A stretch of 64,000 nucleotides of DNA. It comes from Rusavskia elegans (lineage: Eukaryota; Ascomycota; Lecanoromycetes; Teloschistales; Teloschistaceae). Positions 44,143 through 54,764 of the stretch are shown piece after piece (the first letter of the stretch is position 1; every line of letters starts with the position of its first letter). The notes below the pieces were generated by a model that saw only the letters and a program-made list of their open reading frames with translations, searched no databases and had not been told where the DNA came from. The translations under genes were made by a program, and so were the position numbers. The stretch lies in the NCBI GenBank assembly GCA_011316305.1, contig SAUG01000049.1:1-64000 (forward strand), read 5' to 3'.

Positions 44143-45482
44143 AATACGCCTGCCGAGTGTATGATAGACGTGTGACTGCCAATCCTAGTGCTCTACACAT
44201 CAGTGAGGAGCATACATTACTATCTCTGGAAGGAGAAAAGGTCGACTGATGTGGTTGATCTACGCAGTCCTCCATGATCGCGCAAGCCCACATTTTAATG
44301 TCTTCATCCCCACCCAGTGACAGGTTGACTTCGGGCAGTCTAGTTTCGCCACACCCGGAACACCTAATCGGTCCAAGCAACGTCTCAGTACGCATATTAT
44401 TACGTGTTTGATATAGGCCAAATGCAGACGTACCTATGAAGCCATGCATCCCCTCGGATACCTCATTGCGTGCTTCTGCGGCCTCACACGCCCAAAATTT
44501 CAAAGAGGCCTCCAAGATCTCTCAAACCACTGATTTTGGCCTTCGCCAAATTCACACGCCCATAATGCTGGAGGAGGGCCCTCGGCGGCTTTACCATGTC
44601 TGCCCCTAAGTAGCATGAAGTGCAGATTCTCCGGCCATCAGTGTAAATAATTGACGATCGCACTGAGCTATTGAGTAGCCCAGCTAGGGTGTTTGATGCC
44701 TTTGATACCGCAGCATCATGACCGACTCATCATTCTTAGTGGAAGTAACCCAAGGCCAAGGCACACAACAATTGGCTCGTTGAGAGCACCGAATACATCC
44801 GTTTGTTCAGTGTAGAAGCAGATTATGTCTATGATTACAACGGTATGTTGAATACATGAACAGCCGAACGAGTATGATCATGCAGACTTTGATGCCTGGT
44901 TGTGGAATCAGGAGGTTTGCGGTGGCTTATCAATTACTGTAGATGGAAGATCGATCCTGCAGCTTAAAGTAATTCTCTCTGTCACTTTCCCCGCGTTAGC
45001 ATCCGATTCAGGAGCTTGTTAGAATGACAGATTCGCAGTACGGGGTGGACAACAACCCATAGCTCAATGAAGTTCAACGCTCCAGCGAACGCTAGTAGGT
45101 CACCCTATAGCCGATAGGAAGGTGATAACTCTGGCACCAGCAGTAGAGGGCTAGAGGAGGCATAAAGATATTATTCTAAGTTAGCACGCATCATATCTGC
45201 AAGTTACCTAATCTGCTTTGAGAGGTTCGATTAGGCACTTGCTTGGAAACTCTGCTTGACTATTGTCACTGCAACTATTGGCATGGCTGATAGCAACTGT
45301 GAAGCCTTTCTGTTACGGCCCACTGGCATCAATACTGTCTCATCATTTGAAGTACAGTGATCAGTGTTATGCTCTACCTTACAGGTATCACCTTCTTTCT
45401 CAATCTTCATTTCCTAACGCTAACATTTCTCGCGAGAAAACAGTACATCCACCCAAATTACGTTCAATTTGCAGCCGTCGTC
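44143..45482. other. Intergenic, no supported gene
   Basis: About 1.3 kb. A 139-codon minus-strand frame (44096-44515) begins at TTG rather than ATG and overlaps the end of the CorA-like gene; it is not accepted. Nothing else recognised. Confidence 0.45.
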
Positions 45483-46025
45483 ATGGCGCCTCACAAGCCG
45501 CCAGCGCCCTTGAAGCCAGATGAAGGAAACCAGCAGATTCACCGGGAAGACCAGTGCATGCATCCAGAAACATCCAAGGCTCCCGCACCGTCCGACTTTA
45601 CTGTTGGGAACGCGACTTGTGCAGCATAAAACCCACCAGAATGCCTGCATCCCCTAGGACAATGGCGTGGTGGCTCATAAGAAGGTGATGCTCGAAAACT
45701 CGCCCAGAGAGCTCGTGAGAAGTTCACAAGAGCAACTGAAGAGCTAGCAGTCTTGGAAGCCAATCTTGGTACCTTGAAGTTTGAGGGGAAATATGGGTAC
45801 AATATACGGCAAATGATGGAGAGGTGGCCTGGTATCGTCCGTGGAGGGTTCGCAAGAATGTATGGAGAAGAAGCACGGTGGTTGGAGTCCATGTATGCCA
45901 GGCTGTTTGCCCGGCAGTACAGTGATTCTGGCCATGACTCACGCTGGAGACTTAGCTATGGCCCCTGGGGGACCAATGTTCGTCGCCTAACAGACGAGGA
46001 CTTTGCAAGGATCAACTCTGATTAA
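45483..46025 (+). CDS. Orphan protein, tentative two-exon model, 158 aa
   Basis: Exons 45483-45618 and 45685-46025 would join in frame through a GTGCAG..AGAAG intron. Both splice sites are weak, so this model is tentative. Exon 1 is Pro/Lys-rich (MAPHKPPAPLKPDEGNQQIH). Exon 2 has a convincing helical domain: DARKLAQRAREKFTRATEEL, then FEGKYGYNIRQMMERWPGIV, then EARWLESMYARLFARQY. No known family. A further open frame, 46076-46345 (SAAASANVQFSVTEGPSSLG), continues in another phase and could be a C-terminal exon or a frameshifted remainder. It may be a decaying gene. Confidence 0.4.
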
Positions 46026-46345
46026 AATCCCGATCAGCCGGCTGTCTTTGGTCAGTCGAAGCTGTCACTCCAGCGTTGGACAGCGCCGCTGCATCTGCCA
46101 ATGTCCAGTTTTCTGTTACAGAGGGACCTTCGTCATTGGGAAATCAAGTCCACCAAAATGGCGATTCACAGCTTGCTTCGGAACAACTACAGCTTGAACT
46201 CTCTGTTCTCCCGCCTGGAGCCAGGAGAGATGATGTCGAGCAAGCCGAACTCTTTCGAGAACACACAGGAACTGTTGCAAACGGGGGCTACTATAGCAGC
46301 ATCAAAACCACGCCTACAGGAAATATCGAGAAAGAACAGCCATAA

Positions 46346-46987
46346 TAAAGAAGCCAGAAGATATGCACATAGAGCTTTGGGGCGGAGGCAGGGGCTCAGA
46401 GAAAACCGTGGAAACCTGGGGTCATAATGAGGTCCAGACCATGTTGAAACCAAGAGATAAGGTAGCAAACCTCGATGACTCCCCAACCAATCCTGTGGAT
46501 GGATACAAGCCTTATGACTTTGATCTCTGCATTATAAAATCCGATCAAATCGCCTCCAGTTCTTTTCCTCGCTGATGCTAGAGGGTAGAACGTTCAAGGT
46601 TTTTTGAGAGATCTCCTGTGCAACGCGTGCCGTGAAAGAAATGTCAACGGATCTCAATGTGGGCATGATGAGTGTCGTGCTGTCCTGCTCACAGATGCAG
46701 GATAACTCCTCAATAGGCCAGTATGTCATCACTTCGCCTACACAATGAGAGCAAGGAGTAACTTCTATACAAGTTTGGGCCAACAATATCTTGAAAGGTT
46801 GGGTCATGTTGTAATGTCGAAATAGCTGTTGCCTTTGTCGTGATCCATCACATCATTCACCAGTCGGCTGTTTTTCTTCTCATCACAGTTCAACATCATC
46901 ACATTGCTGCCACTAGGAGCCTATATAAACCTCAGTCTCTCTTGAAAAGCAATTTGGAACTTTATCTACCAATTAGGTCTCGCAACA
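46346..46987. other. Intergenic upstream of the membrane protein gene
   Basis: About 640 bp. No gene supported. The last 70 bases hold a TATA box. Confidence 0.4.
46922..46929 (+). promoter_or_regulatory. TATA box of the 46988 gene
   Basis: TATATAAA lies 58 bp upstream of the start codon at 46988. Consensus core promoter element with plausible spacing for a short 5' leader. Confidence 0.55.
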
Positions 46988-47794
46988 ATGATGAGCACCG
47001 AGAGTGCGTCCGCCAACTTATCATCCCGCGAACGAGACATCCGCCACCTGGAATATCGAAGAAAGGGCATTCCCATCGAAGAGGCAATGTTTCCCAAGAA
47101 CGACGACAATGACCCTCAACTCTCGGACGACCTTGAGGCTGATCTCTGGATGGCCTGGCAGCTGATCGAGGATGAGAATGCAACACAACAGCCCAACCCT
47201 GACAACTCCACTCAGGCTGAGACCGCCGAGACGCGCGACGAACAGGCACCGCAAGCTCCACCTCCCGCCTCTCCTGCACCGACGAAGCCACAGCCAGAAA
47301 CCGCCGAGGTATCTGTTCAGCAGAACACCAGTCCTTCTGACGTTATCGGAGTCTCGATCTTAGGCGTAGCCATCCTCTATCACTTGTCTCCTGAACTGGC
47401 AAATCTCCTCGAAATCCTAACCACATGGGGAGCATCCATCTTGCCTCGGCCTCAACTCACCCGGCAATTCGTCTTCACCTTCCTGTTCATGTTCATGCCA
47501 CTTTGGATCGGCATCTTCAAAGCTATCAAGGGCATTCTGCACTTGATCTTCCTCCTGGTCGAAAACAATCGTTTGGACAAGGCAATAAAGATCTGCAAGG
47601 AGAGACTCAGACTACTTGAGGTCGGTATTGCGCAGTCCAAAGAGACAATTGGACTGCAGAACGAGCTCATGGAGCTTAAGAAGCGGCAACGTGAATTGCT
47701 GGAACAGGAGAGCGCGAAAAAAAAGAAGGGGTTGAACAAAAAGAAGAGGAGCAGTGGTGTCAAGAAGGAGGACAAGGAGAGCAAAGCATGGTGA
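46988..47794 (+). CDS. Orphan two-helix membrane protein with Lys-rich coiled-coil tail, 268 aa
   Basis: Single exon. ATGATG at 46988 directly follows a TATA box. Residues 1-120 are acidic and Pro/Glu/Ala-rich, probably disordered, with RDIRHLEYRRKGIPIEEAMF near the start. A hydrophobic segment (VIGVSILGVAILYHLSPEL) and a stronger one (FVFTFLFMFMPLWIGIFKA, continuing IKGILHLIFLLV) follow. Then a predicted coiled coil (DKAIKICKERLRLLEVGIAQ, then ETIGLQNELMELKKRQRELL) and a poly-basic end (KKKKGLNKKKRSSGVKKEDK). No known domain. The basic tail could bind membrane phosphates or act as a retention signal. Function unknown. Confidence 0.65.
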   Translation: MMSTESASANLSSRERDIRHLEYRRKGIPIEEAMFPKNDDNDPQLSDDLEADLWMAWQLIEDENATQQPNPDNSTQAETAETRDEQAPQAPPPASPAPTKPQPETAEVSVQQNTSPSDVIGVSILGVAILYHLSPELANLLEILTTWGASILPRPQLTRQFVFTFLFMFMPLWIGIFKAIKGILHLIFLLVENNRLDKAIKICKERLRLLEVGIAQSKETIGLQNELMELKKRQRELLEQESAKKKKGLNKKKRSSGVKKEDKESKAW

Positions 47795-48390
47795 TGAGTA
47801 TTAGGACGAGAGAAGTTGGATGTTAGGACTGTGGATGAGGCAAGTGAGCTCCCACTTTGCAAATACTCTTGCGCTCACAAGACATAGCCTCATTCAAGAT
47901 TGAAGATTGCAGAGAGCGCTCGAATTTGCTACTCTCCAAAGCAGGCTCGAATTTGCTACTCTCCAAAGCAGGCTTCAGCCACAACATCACCATTCGTCAC
48001 GAACTCACGACTAAGTGAACCACCTACACTGAGCATGCTATACCGGAACTCAACACGCTAGGTCAGACAAAGCGTGAAATCTTTTTCTTGCCGGGCCGAT
48101 CCGCATACACAAGAAGACCCTTGACCATACAAAGAGAATGACAATGTCATTCAAAAAACTTCCACTATTGTAAGCCGAACAAAGCCAAGAGCAGATCTCT
48201 CGGGTAGACACATGATATAACGTCCTCATCTTCCTTCTATTGGTGACCATCCTCCACTGCCATCCCATCATAAAGAGCAAAAGACGGACAGTATTTGTGT
48301 GAACCTCATTGTAGATCTAGTATCACAGGACATTCACATAGTCTGTACCGTTCTTTGTCTCTCTCTCGAAAAAACCTCAAGCCACCAACA
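47795..48390. other. Intergenic with a 27-bp tandem duplication
   Basis: About 600 bp with no gene. Contains the direct repeat at 47918-47971 and, near 48300-48390, the leader of the next gene. Confidence 0.45.
47918..47971. repeat. Perfect 27-bp direct repeat, two copies
   Basis: GCTCGAATTTGCTACTCTCC plus seven bases (AAAGCAG) occurs twice head to tail at 47918-47944 and 47945-47971 without a mismatch. It lies between two plus-strand genes, 124 bp past the end of the membrane protein gene. Recent slippage or duplication. Confidence 0.85.
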
Positions 48391-49164
48391 ATGGGTTGCA
48401 GATTATCCAAATCCTCCACCAAAGAGGAACCCCTACCACGCAGCTTCCGAGTAATCAGCAATCCCATGCTCGATCACCCCACTCCTAAACCCACTGTGTC
48501 AATACCCCTCGAAAAAGAAACCATCTCAGCCCCCACCGCCGTCCCCTTCTCAAAATTCGTCCAACAAGTCGGCGTACCAGAAACGGCAACTCCTCATATC
48601 CCAGGCGCTTTCCCAATCCCACCGCCTTTTTCACAGCCCAAAACGCTCAATAAATCCCAACCTACCCGCCCATCGCTCCCCCCTCTCGCTCAACCCCTTC
48701 GCCCGCAAACCGCACCCGGCCCTAAAGCACCACCTCACCCCCTCCAATCAAACCATACGCTCCAACCACCCCGTCCCATCCTCCTCCACCGTTCCTCTCT
48801 CCCCTCCTTAATCCCTATCCCCCCACCCCCCAACTCCCCTACCAGCCCTTCAATCCCCTCCCCACTTCGTACCATCGTTTTCCCTCCCCTCCCGTACGTC
48901 CCGCCAGGGATGACGCTCGAACAGGTGCTGGCGCCTAAGGGCAAGCGGAGAATGGGTTCGCTGAGGGAACCGGGGAGGGAGATGTCGGTTGCTGAGAAAC
49001 GGGGGAAGAAGGTTAAGGGGGGTGTGGTGAAGAGGGAGAGGGGTGGGAGGGGGAATAAGGGGTTGGGTGGGGAGGTGAGGGAGGCTAAAGAGGAGGGGTG
49101 GGAGGTGGAGATGAAGGGGAGGGGTGGGTGGTTTTGGAGGAGGGGGGAGAAGAAGATGGTGTGA
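48391..49164 (+). CDS. Proline-rich protein with N-myristoylation/palmitoylation signal, 257 aa
   Basis: The frame is open from 48295, but the ATG at 48391 gives MGCRLSKSSTKEEP, a textbook N-myristoylation site (Gly2, Ser6) with Cys3 for palmitoylation. So it is predicted to be tethered to the inner face of the plasma membrane. Residues 60-200 are a Pro-rich, SH3/WW-ligand-like region (GAFPIPPPFSQPK and many PxxP). The last 55 residues are strongly basic with Gly (KRGKKVKGGVVKRERGGRGN), ending near a Trp-rich patch GGWFWRRGEKKMV. Single exon. No known family. A scaffold or signalling adaptor is the best guess from composition. Confidence 0.65.
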   Translation: MGCRLSKSSTKEEPLPRSFRVISNPMLDHPTPKPTVSIPLEKETISAPTAVPFSKFVQQVGVPETATPHIPGAFPIPPPFSQPKTLNKSQPTRPSLPPLAQPLRPQTAPGPKAPPHPLQSNHTLQPPRPILLHRSSLPSLIPIPPPPNSPTSPSIPSPLRTIVFPPLPYVPPGMTLEQVLAPKGKRRMGSLREPGREMSVAEKRGKKVKGGVVKRERGGRGNKGLGGEVREAKEEGWEVEMKGRGGWFWRRGEKKMV

Positions 49165-50050
49165 GGGGGCATTTGGTGAGTACTCGGTCTTTGCTGTGAT
49201 TTGCTGATTTATTCTAGTGTGACCGGTATCTGGGAGGCATCCGTTGGTGGATTATTTTTGCTATCAGGATGACTGAGGGATATGTCAGGATCAGCAACCA
49301 GTAATGTAATACCAGGGAAGCAACTCCCATAGATTTGGCACTTAGAACTAACAAATTTATATTATACTCTATTCGTCTCTGTTTATGGTCTTCTTCAATT
49401 CCCTTGCAAATATAAACCTCCTCCGTGTCTCTTACGTTCTTGCAGAGCTGTACGTCATCCCTGCAGCCCAACCGGGCCTGGATTATTGCAGTCTGTTGCC
49501 CCTACTGTTTCTGATCTTGACCCCGTACTGCTATCAGCCACTGATCCTTCAACCATGTAGACATTGAAAGGACCGGACTGACTGTTCTTTAAGTGCAAAC
49601 ATAGCGACATTGACACCAAGCTTGGCATTTATACTCCGTGCCTGTTCAGTCGTTGCCAGCACATCATGAAATGTGACGTGTTCTTGGCCCGAGGCCTCTA
49701 GCTTCGCATCGCAGAGAAGTTTTGAGCTACTGTAGTACACCAAAAACAGCCCGACGGTTAGTCCCGGAGATGCACCAACCCCCTTGTCAGGATACTCATG
49801 TCCCTAACTCGCACTCAACAAAGCAAACAATGAAACGTCACAATGCCCATTCACTCCCCGAACAATGATGCTTACTACCATAGAGAGAAGGAAACAAATT
49901 TTGCAATCTTCTTACTTCTTGCACCCACCATCCTCGGAAATTCTTTCCCAGCACACACACACCCCGAAAGCTCTACACTCGACCACCCCTATTAAATCCC
50001 TCAACCACCATCCAGCCCACTAATCCACACCCCCTCAACACACAACCAAA
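49165..50050. other. Intergenic, no supported gene
   Basis: About 890 bp; short frames only. Bases 49930-50050 are C/A-rich and are the leader and promoter of the next gene. Confidence 0.45.
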
Positions 50051-50326
50051 ATGGCCTCCAACCCAAACTACTGGCGCGAACAACGCTGGGCCCAAAAACA
50101 AGACTTCACCAGCCCCAGCCTCCCGGCCGTAAAACACTACATCACAGCCTGGTGGTGCTGTCGCGGCGAACACATGAACGACACGAAGGAGAAATTCGAT
50201 GTCAGGTGCCGACAGTGCAAGCATGTTTTTTGCGTCGAGTGTGAGATGACGCGGAATTTGGATACGGGGGTTAGTGGGTATGATGATTTGAGGGGAAGTA
50301 AGGGGGGGTTGAAGGAGATGCAGTGA
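50051..50326 (+). CDS. Small cysteine-rich, probably zinc-binding protein, 91 aa
   Basis: Single exon with ATG in strong context (AACCAAAATGGCC). It starts MASNPNYWREQRWAQKQDF. Cysteines follow as WWCCRGEHMN, then VRCRQCKHVFCVECEMTRN: CC, His, CxxC and CxxC spacing consistent with a small treble-clef or zinc-ribbon fold. The tail is Gly/Asp/Lys-rich. No signal peptide. No exact family recognised. The pattern recalls small fungal zinc-knuckle orphans. A long frame on the opposite strand is a mirror. Confidence 0.6.
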   Translation: MASNPNYWREQRWAQKQDFTSPSLPAVKHYITAWWCCRGEHMNDTKEKFDVRCRQCKHVFCVECEMTRNLDTGVSGYDDLRGSKGGLKEMQ

Positions 50327-50972
50327 GATATGGGTTGTACGCGGGTGGGAGGGTGTAGAGGGTTTGTGGAAGCTGGAGAGAATATGGTGGGAGATTGAGG
50401 AGATGTTGGGTTGTGGTTTAATTGATTGATTGCCTCGACTGTGTTTTGGCAATTGCGTTCTTGGGAAGGTGCGGATGTATACTTTTCGTATGGCTTGCAT
50501 GGCCTAAACGTAAGGCAGGCTTAAGCTTATAATACGTTGCGAAAGAAAGAAATCATGATCATACCGGATATAGTGTTGATGGTATCTCTTTTTGTGCCTT
50601 ATGGTTATTACGGTGACGACATTATATGCGTCAAGCTCGACGAGCTTATTGAAGACTCACCTACTTTTGTGCATCTAACCCTGCTGAATTGACTATATAC
50701 CTGTATGGTGCAAGGAGTGTGCAAGGAGTGATGGGCAAAGTACCTTGAAGCGTGTATTTTTCATGTAATATCTCTGTGGTTATTCGCTGCTCGCATACAA
50801 CAGACTTATTTGATTTCGTTCTAGCAGCGAAGCCGAAACCCACAAATCACTTTTGGAGTAACAATACTGGTACCATATGCCTACCCAACGCAAATTACTT
50901 TTCCAGTCGTTCATGGAACCAATCATCCTCAGTGGCGAAGATCATGTAGTCAGTCCGTGGCACTGACCTGTC
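50327..50972. other. Intergenic between convergent genes
   Basis: About 645 bp between the 3' ends of two convergent genes. No gene or strong repeat seen. Confidence 0.45.
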
Positions 50973-51822
50973 CTAACGAGCCGACGGACGGGATCTCCGC
51001 CTGTTTCCAAAAGGTCGCCAAGATCTTTTCCTTTTGGATACTCGGTATTCCATGTTGCCTGTCGGAACGTACTGCATGTTCACATTTCTCTGCCAGATTT
51101 CCACCGCCCTGGACACAGACTGCTTTCTCGTTGCGCCGGCGGTTGGACGGATGCTTATCATGCCCCTGATTGGGAGCTTTTCGCCGAAAACGACCAGTAG
51201 AAAGACGTCTTGGAATTCTTCGAAGCCTTGCTGGGTAGTCTTGTCGACGACGGTGTTCCAAAGCGATGATAATTTCTGCCCCGCAACCTGTACACGGTTT
51301 CAAGTCAGCGCCACTTTATTTGATTGCTGTTTTTGGCAGAAGGGAAACTTTTTACCGTGGAGGTGATGTGCTCGGGAGGTGCCTCAGGCCTCTCCATTTC
51401 GACTCTCTCAACTTGGCTATTCAGTACATTCATTCTGTGATGCTGGGGGTACATGGCGTAAGAGGAGTGGTCGGTTAAGGCATCCAGCATCACCTTGTCA
51501 CGCCACTTCTTGAAAATGTTGCGCCAGTTGTCTCTCCAATACTCTCAAGATGAGGGAACACAGCGTAGACTCTGTAGTTATTGGTCGTACCAAATGGTAA
51601 GAGGGCTGCCTCCGTGTCGCCATTCATGTTGTAGGGAGATGCGTGGTCGTTGATCAGCCTACGACACTTGCGACCGCGATAAGTTGGACTCAGCCACGGA
51701 GTGCAATCGTAATCAAACTGGCTGTAAGCCATTGTTAATGCTGCGAGACTCGTAGGGAATGCGTAGATCGCTGATGTCTCATAGTAGAAGCCATCGTCTT
51801 CCACAGGATTCTCGCGGTCCAT
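50973..51822 (-). CDS. Orphan three-exon protein, 244 aa
   Basis: Exons 51822-51591, 51543-51356 and 51287-50973 join in frame with introns of 47 and 68 nt (the second with a GCGCTGACTT branch). N-terminal part: EDDGFYYETSAIYAFPTSLA, then FDYDCTPWLSPTYRGRKCRR. Middle: PFEYWRDNWRNIFKKWRDKV, a Trp-rich basic helix. C-terminal part: FEEFQDVFLLVVFGEKLPIR, then GMISIRPTAGATRKQSVSRA, ending in a basic region. No known family. Three exons that keep frame across weak but legal splice sites, and a consistent amphipathic pattern, support a real gene. Function unknown. Confidence 0.55.
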
Positions 51823-52366
51823 AGCGGGCTCTGTTGCCGTATCAGTCTAGTATTCCACCATTTGTTCATGATTCAGCACTTACAAGGACACTCAGCGTAC
51901 AATACGAATGCCTTCTTGCTAACGTACACAGAAAGCGGGCAAAAGGTACGAGGATCTCACACCAAGGGGGGTGGGAGAAAGAGCAGCTCAACAACTAAGC
52001 TCAAGGTTTTTTCTGCTATGAAACATCAGATGCAAGCAGTGGAAACATTTGGAATGACATCGACATGGCAGGAGATTGTTGACGCAGTGATCTAGCCTAT
52101 CCTATCATTTTGCTCTTTCTCACCCCTGTCTCCTGGCTGAGTAAGCAAACGCTAAGCCAGCGAAACCCCTATTCTCAGCACTTCATATTGGAATCCCACT
52201 ATCTTCTTGACAACCCCTGTGATCGATGAAGTGAAGCCGAACAGCTCATATATATTATTCCCTGAATAACCGCATTGTCCCATATCCGGTGATCATATGT
52301 ATATATCCAAGGACAAGCACCCCCTGCCTTCCGTCCCTGGTGCCAGTCACTCTGAAGGTGTTCTGG
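51823..52366. other. Intergenic, no supported gene
   Basis: About 540 bp. A 77-codon plus-strand frame at 51862 has no domain. Confidence 0.4.
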
Positions 52367-52990
52367 CTAAAGAAACAACATCACAAGTAAAAACCCGCTT
52401 AATAGTGCAGCTAGAGTGAGGTAAAAGTTGAGTACTTGGAGAAACACCGCGACCGCAAGGCCCAGCCAGGCCACCACCAAGATGCATACGGTCGGATCGG
52501 CTTTCCTAACGAAATACCCCAGGCGTACGGCGATGGAAGCTTGCCTCCAATATTCTCTCGCTTCTTCCCGAAGCATTGTGGCGATCGCAGGGTCTTGTGT
52601 TGCATCGCGGTACAGTCTCAGCTCCCAAGCGTTGGTCAAATCGAGGTCGAGTTCCTCTGCCAGGGCTTTGTTGGTGATAATCTCGTGTACTCGGCCCGAA
52701 TGTATGAGGTATTGCTCGTAGAACGGGTAGAGTCGGCCTTTTGCCCTCCAGATTCTGATGAAAGCCGCGTTGTTTGCGCTGTGGGGCATACTCAGAATTC
52801 GGTAGGCATTTTGGAGCCGTGGCCAGGATACTGCAGGCCCCTGTCTCAGCTCAGTATCTGAAAGGTTGCTGAGGTTGATAAGATAGCGTTCCGCGTTATC
52901 GCGGGTGAGGGAGTGGGTGGAAGTTCCTTCTGTTTGCCGATTGCCTGCTTTGCGATCGGAAGCCTTGATCTCAGCATTGTTGAAGGTCAT
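52367..52990 (-). CDS. Orphan protein with C-terminal membrane hairpin, 207 aa
   Basis: Single exon, ATG at 52990 (MTFNNAEIKASDRKAGNRQT). Residues 1-60 are polar. A helical region follows (WPRLQNAYRILSMPHSANNA, then FIRIWRAKGRLYPFYEQYLI, then EEAREYWRQASIAVRLGYFV). Two closely spaced membrane helices form the end (TVCILVVAWLGLAVAVFLQV, then FYLTLAALLSGFLLVMLFL). The layout (soluble helical domain plus terminal hairpin) resembles DUF6594-type proteins in outline, but the LQDEI motif is absent. Function unknown. Confidence 0.6.
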   Translation of the reverse strand: MTFNNAEIKASDRKAGNRQTEGTSTHSLTRDNAERYLINLSNLSDTELRQGPAVSWPRLQNAYRILSMPHSANNAAFIRIWRAKGRLYPFYEQYLIHSGRVHEIITNKALAEELDLDLTNAWELRLYRDATQDPAIATMLREEAREYWRQASIAVRLGYFVRKADPTVCILVVAWLGLAVAVFLQVLNFYLTLAALLSGFLLVMLFL

Positions 52991-54764
52991 TGCTGTAATG
53001 TCTGCGATAAGATTTGGTCGAACTCTTTTCGAAAGTCCGGCTGTAGAGGTCAGGGCAGAGCCGATCTGTCTTTGTTGGCTGCTGTGGGATACAGTCCAGT
53101 GGTTTTGCTTGGCCGATGATGTTGGACTTGTGGTATGATCTTTGTATGATCTTTTGCTGGATCTGATTTAGGAATTTTCAATGTCCTCTACCAGGGTCGT
53201 ATCACCCTATATACCCAGTCGACCGACTAGACCGGTATTGTTAACAGCGTTCAGTTCGTGGAGGACTTAGGGGTACTTGTTGAAGGGCTCAAAATGCTTG
53301 TTGGACCCCTATCGTTGGAGTATGATAAGATAGTAGCTGGATGATCGTGTGAAAAAGCGTATGAGACGATGAAGCGATAGTTGCAAGCAACATACGGTGT
53401 TATATACCACATGTTGTGTTTTTTGGATTTTGTGATGAGGCAACATGAATGTGGCAATGAGATACCACGACTGATGAGCGTCTATTGTAAGCGAAAGTGA
53501 TATACAAACAAAGGAAATGATGTAATCAAGGCCGTGAAGAGACAGTCAGCTCATCCATAGGACATCGACGTCCAGACGCATCCCATCAACTGGTGGCCCG
53601 AGCTCAGGGTAGTACCCAAGACAATATCCGTGGGTACAGGAGAGGAAGGGTCATACAGCGTATATATGGTCGCTCATGATGACTCGAAGATTCCTCTTAT
53701 GACTGAGACATGTTTCTTTGTGCGACAATCGTACTGCAAGCGGTGACTGTCATCTGAAGTTGAATATGATTTCATCGTCATGCCATTTGCGCCAATTTGG
53801 CAGTGGAAACAAAATGTACCCATGATAGATAGGTAGTGTTTCGTTCTTGTATGAGCCGATGTCGGAGCAACCACAGCTGAATGACGTGCTATTTGCTATT
53901 TCAGGACCACCTCAGAACCGCTCAGGACTTATTGCTACCCTCGAGCAAAGCGTTCTTCAAGACTATGACATGAGCCGGGTTTGCTGTCTAAGTGCTGATC
54001 TGTGCCCGTGATTACTCTCCTGCCGTTCCAAGAAAGATCAATCCCAACTTTTCAGACGGAGGCTGTATTTAAGGGCTGCGAATGCCTTCGGCTTGTGCTC
54101 CTCGGCTTGATGGGTAGGCTCAACCTTTATTTTCGGAAAATCACCTTGATCTAACATGTTTGCGTGTGAGAGCTGTCTGCCTCGCAGTAAGCAGAACTGT
54201 CCTGTCACTCTCAGAGCCTATTCTTCAGAGAGTGGCCGTTCGATACCCCGATTGCCGGCCACATCGGATGTCCCAACAATGCATGAGAAGATACGCTCAG
54301 TGGCAGGATGTTTCTGCTCACCGCGAGTGCGTAATTTCCCATTACTGCTTCATTGGTGCAGTCCATGGGCTCAGCCGCCGGCCCCCAATAATTCATTTCA
54401 AATTCGGTACCGAATCTCCCTGTAGCAAATTTGTCTAAGCGATGACAATCCATGTGAAATTCGCTTGGCGTCCAGTGGTGATAGTGACAGAAAGCCACAG
54501 CCAGCCTCGTCCCGGACCCATGTCAGGAGAAGCCATCCCTGGAAGGCGACACACTAAAAATATGCATAAGGTGCAGGAACGCGACGGAAGCTTGATCGGC
54601 CCCTACCAACAACATTGCCGATTATGTAATGGCAAGGAGGTTGTTAATATGTTGCGCTTTGCATAAAGAGATGGGTGATTTCCTCTGATTTCAAAGGATA
54701 GCCTGACCAAGCGACTGCTACTCAACAACCTTCGGTCCTTACTCTCCCAGTGTCCCACACCACC
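52991..54764. other. Intergenic, about 1.8 kb, no supported gene
   Basis: Carries the promoters of two divergent genes. Open frames of up to 95 codons occur on both strands near 54150-54500 without domains or splice logic. No repeat recognised. Confidence 0.45.

Noticed and set aside
44096..44515. 139-codon minus-strand frame with a CSGCGET motif
   Set aside because: Starts at TTG, overlaps the CorA-like 3' end and has no recognisable family.
48735..49172. 145-codon Pro/Ser-rich minus-strand frame
   Set aside because: Mirror of the Pro-rich and Gly/Arg-rich codons of the lipidated protein gene.
49973..50500. 175-codon minus-strand frame
   Set aside because: Spans the antisense of the small zinc-binding gene and its flanks; no domain, and the plus strand has the better start context and Cys pattern.
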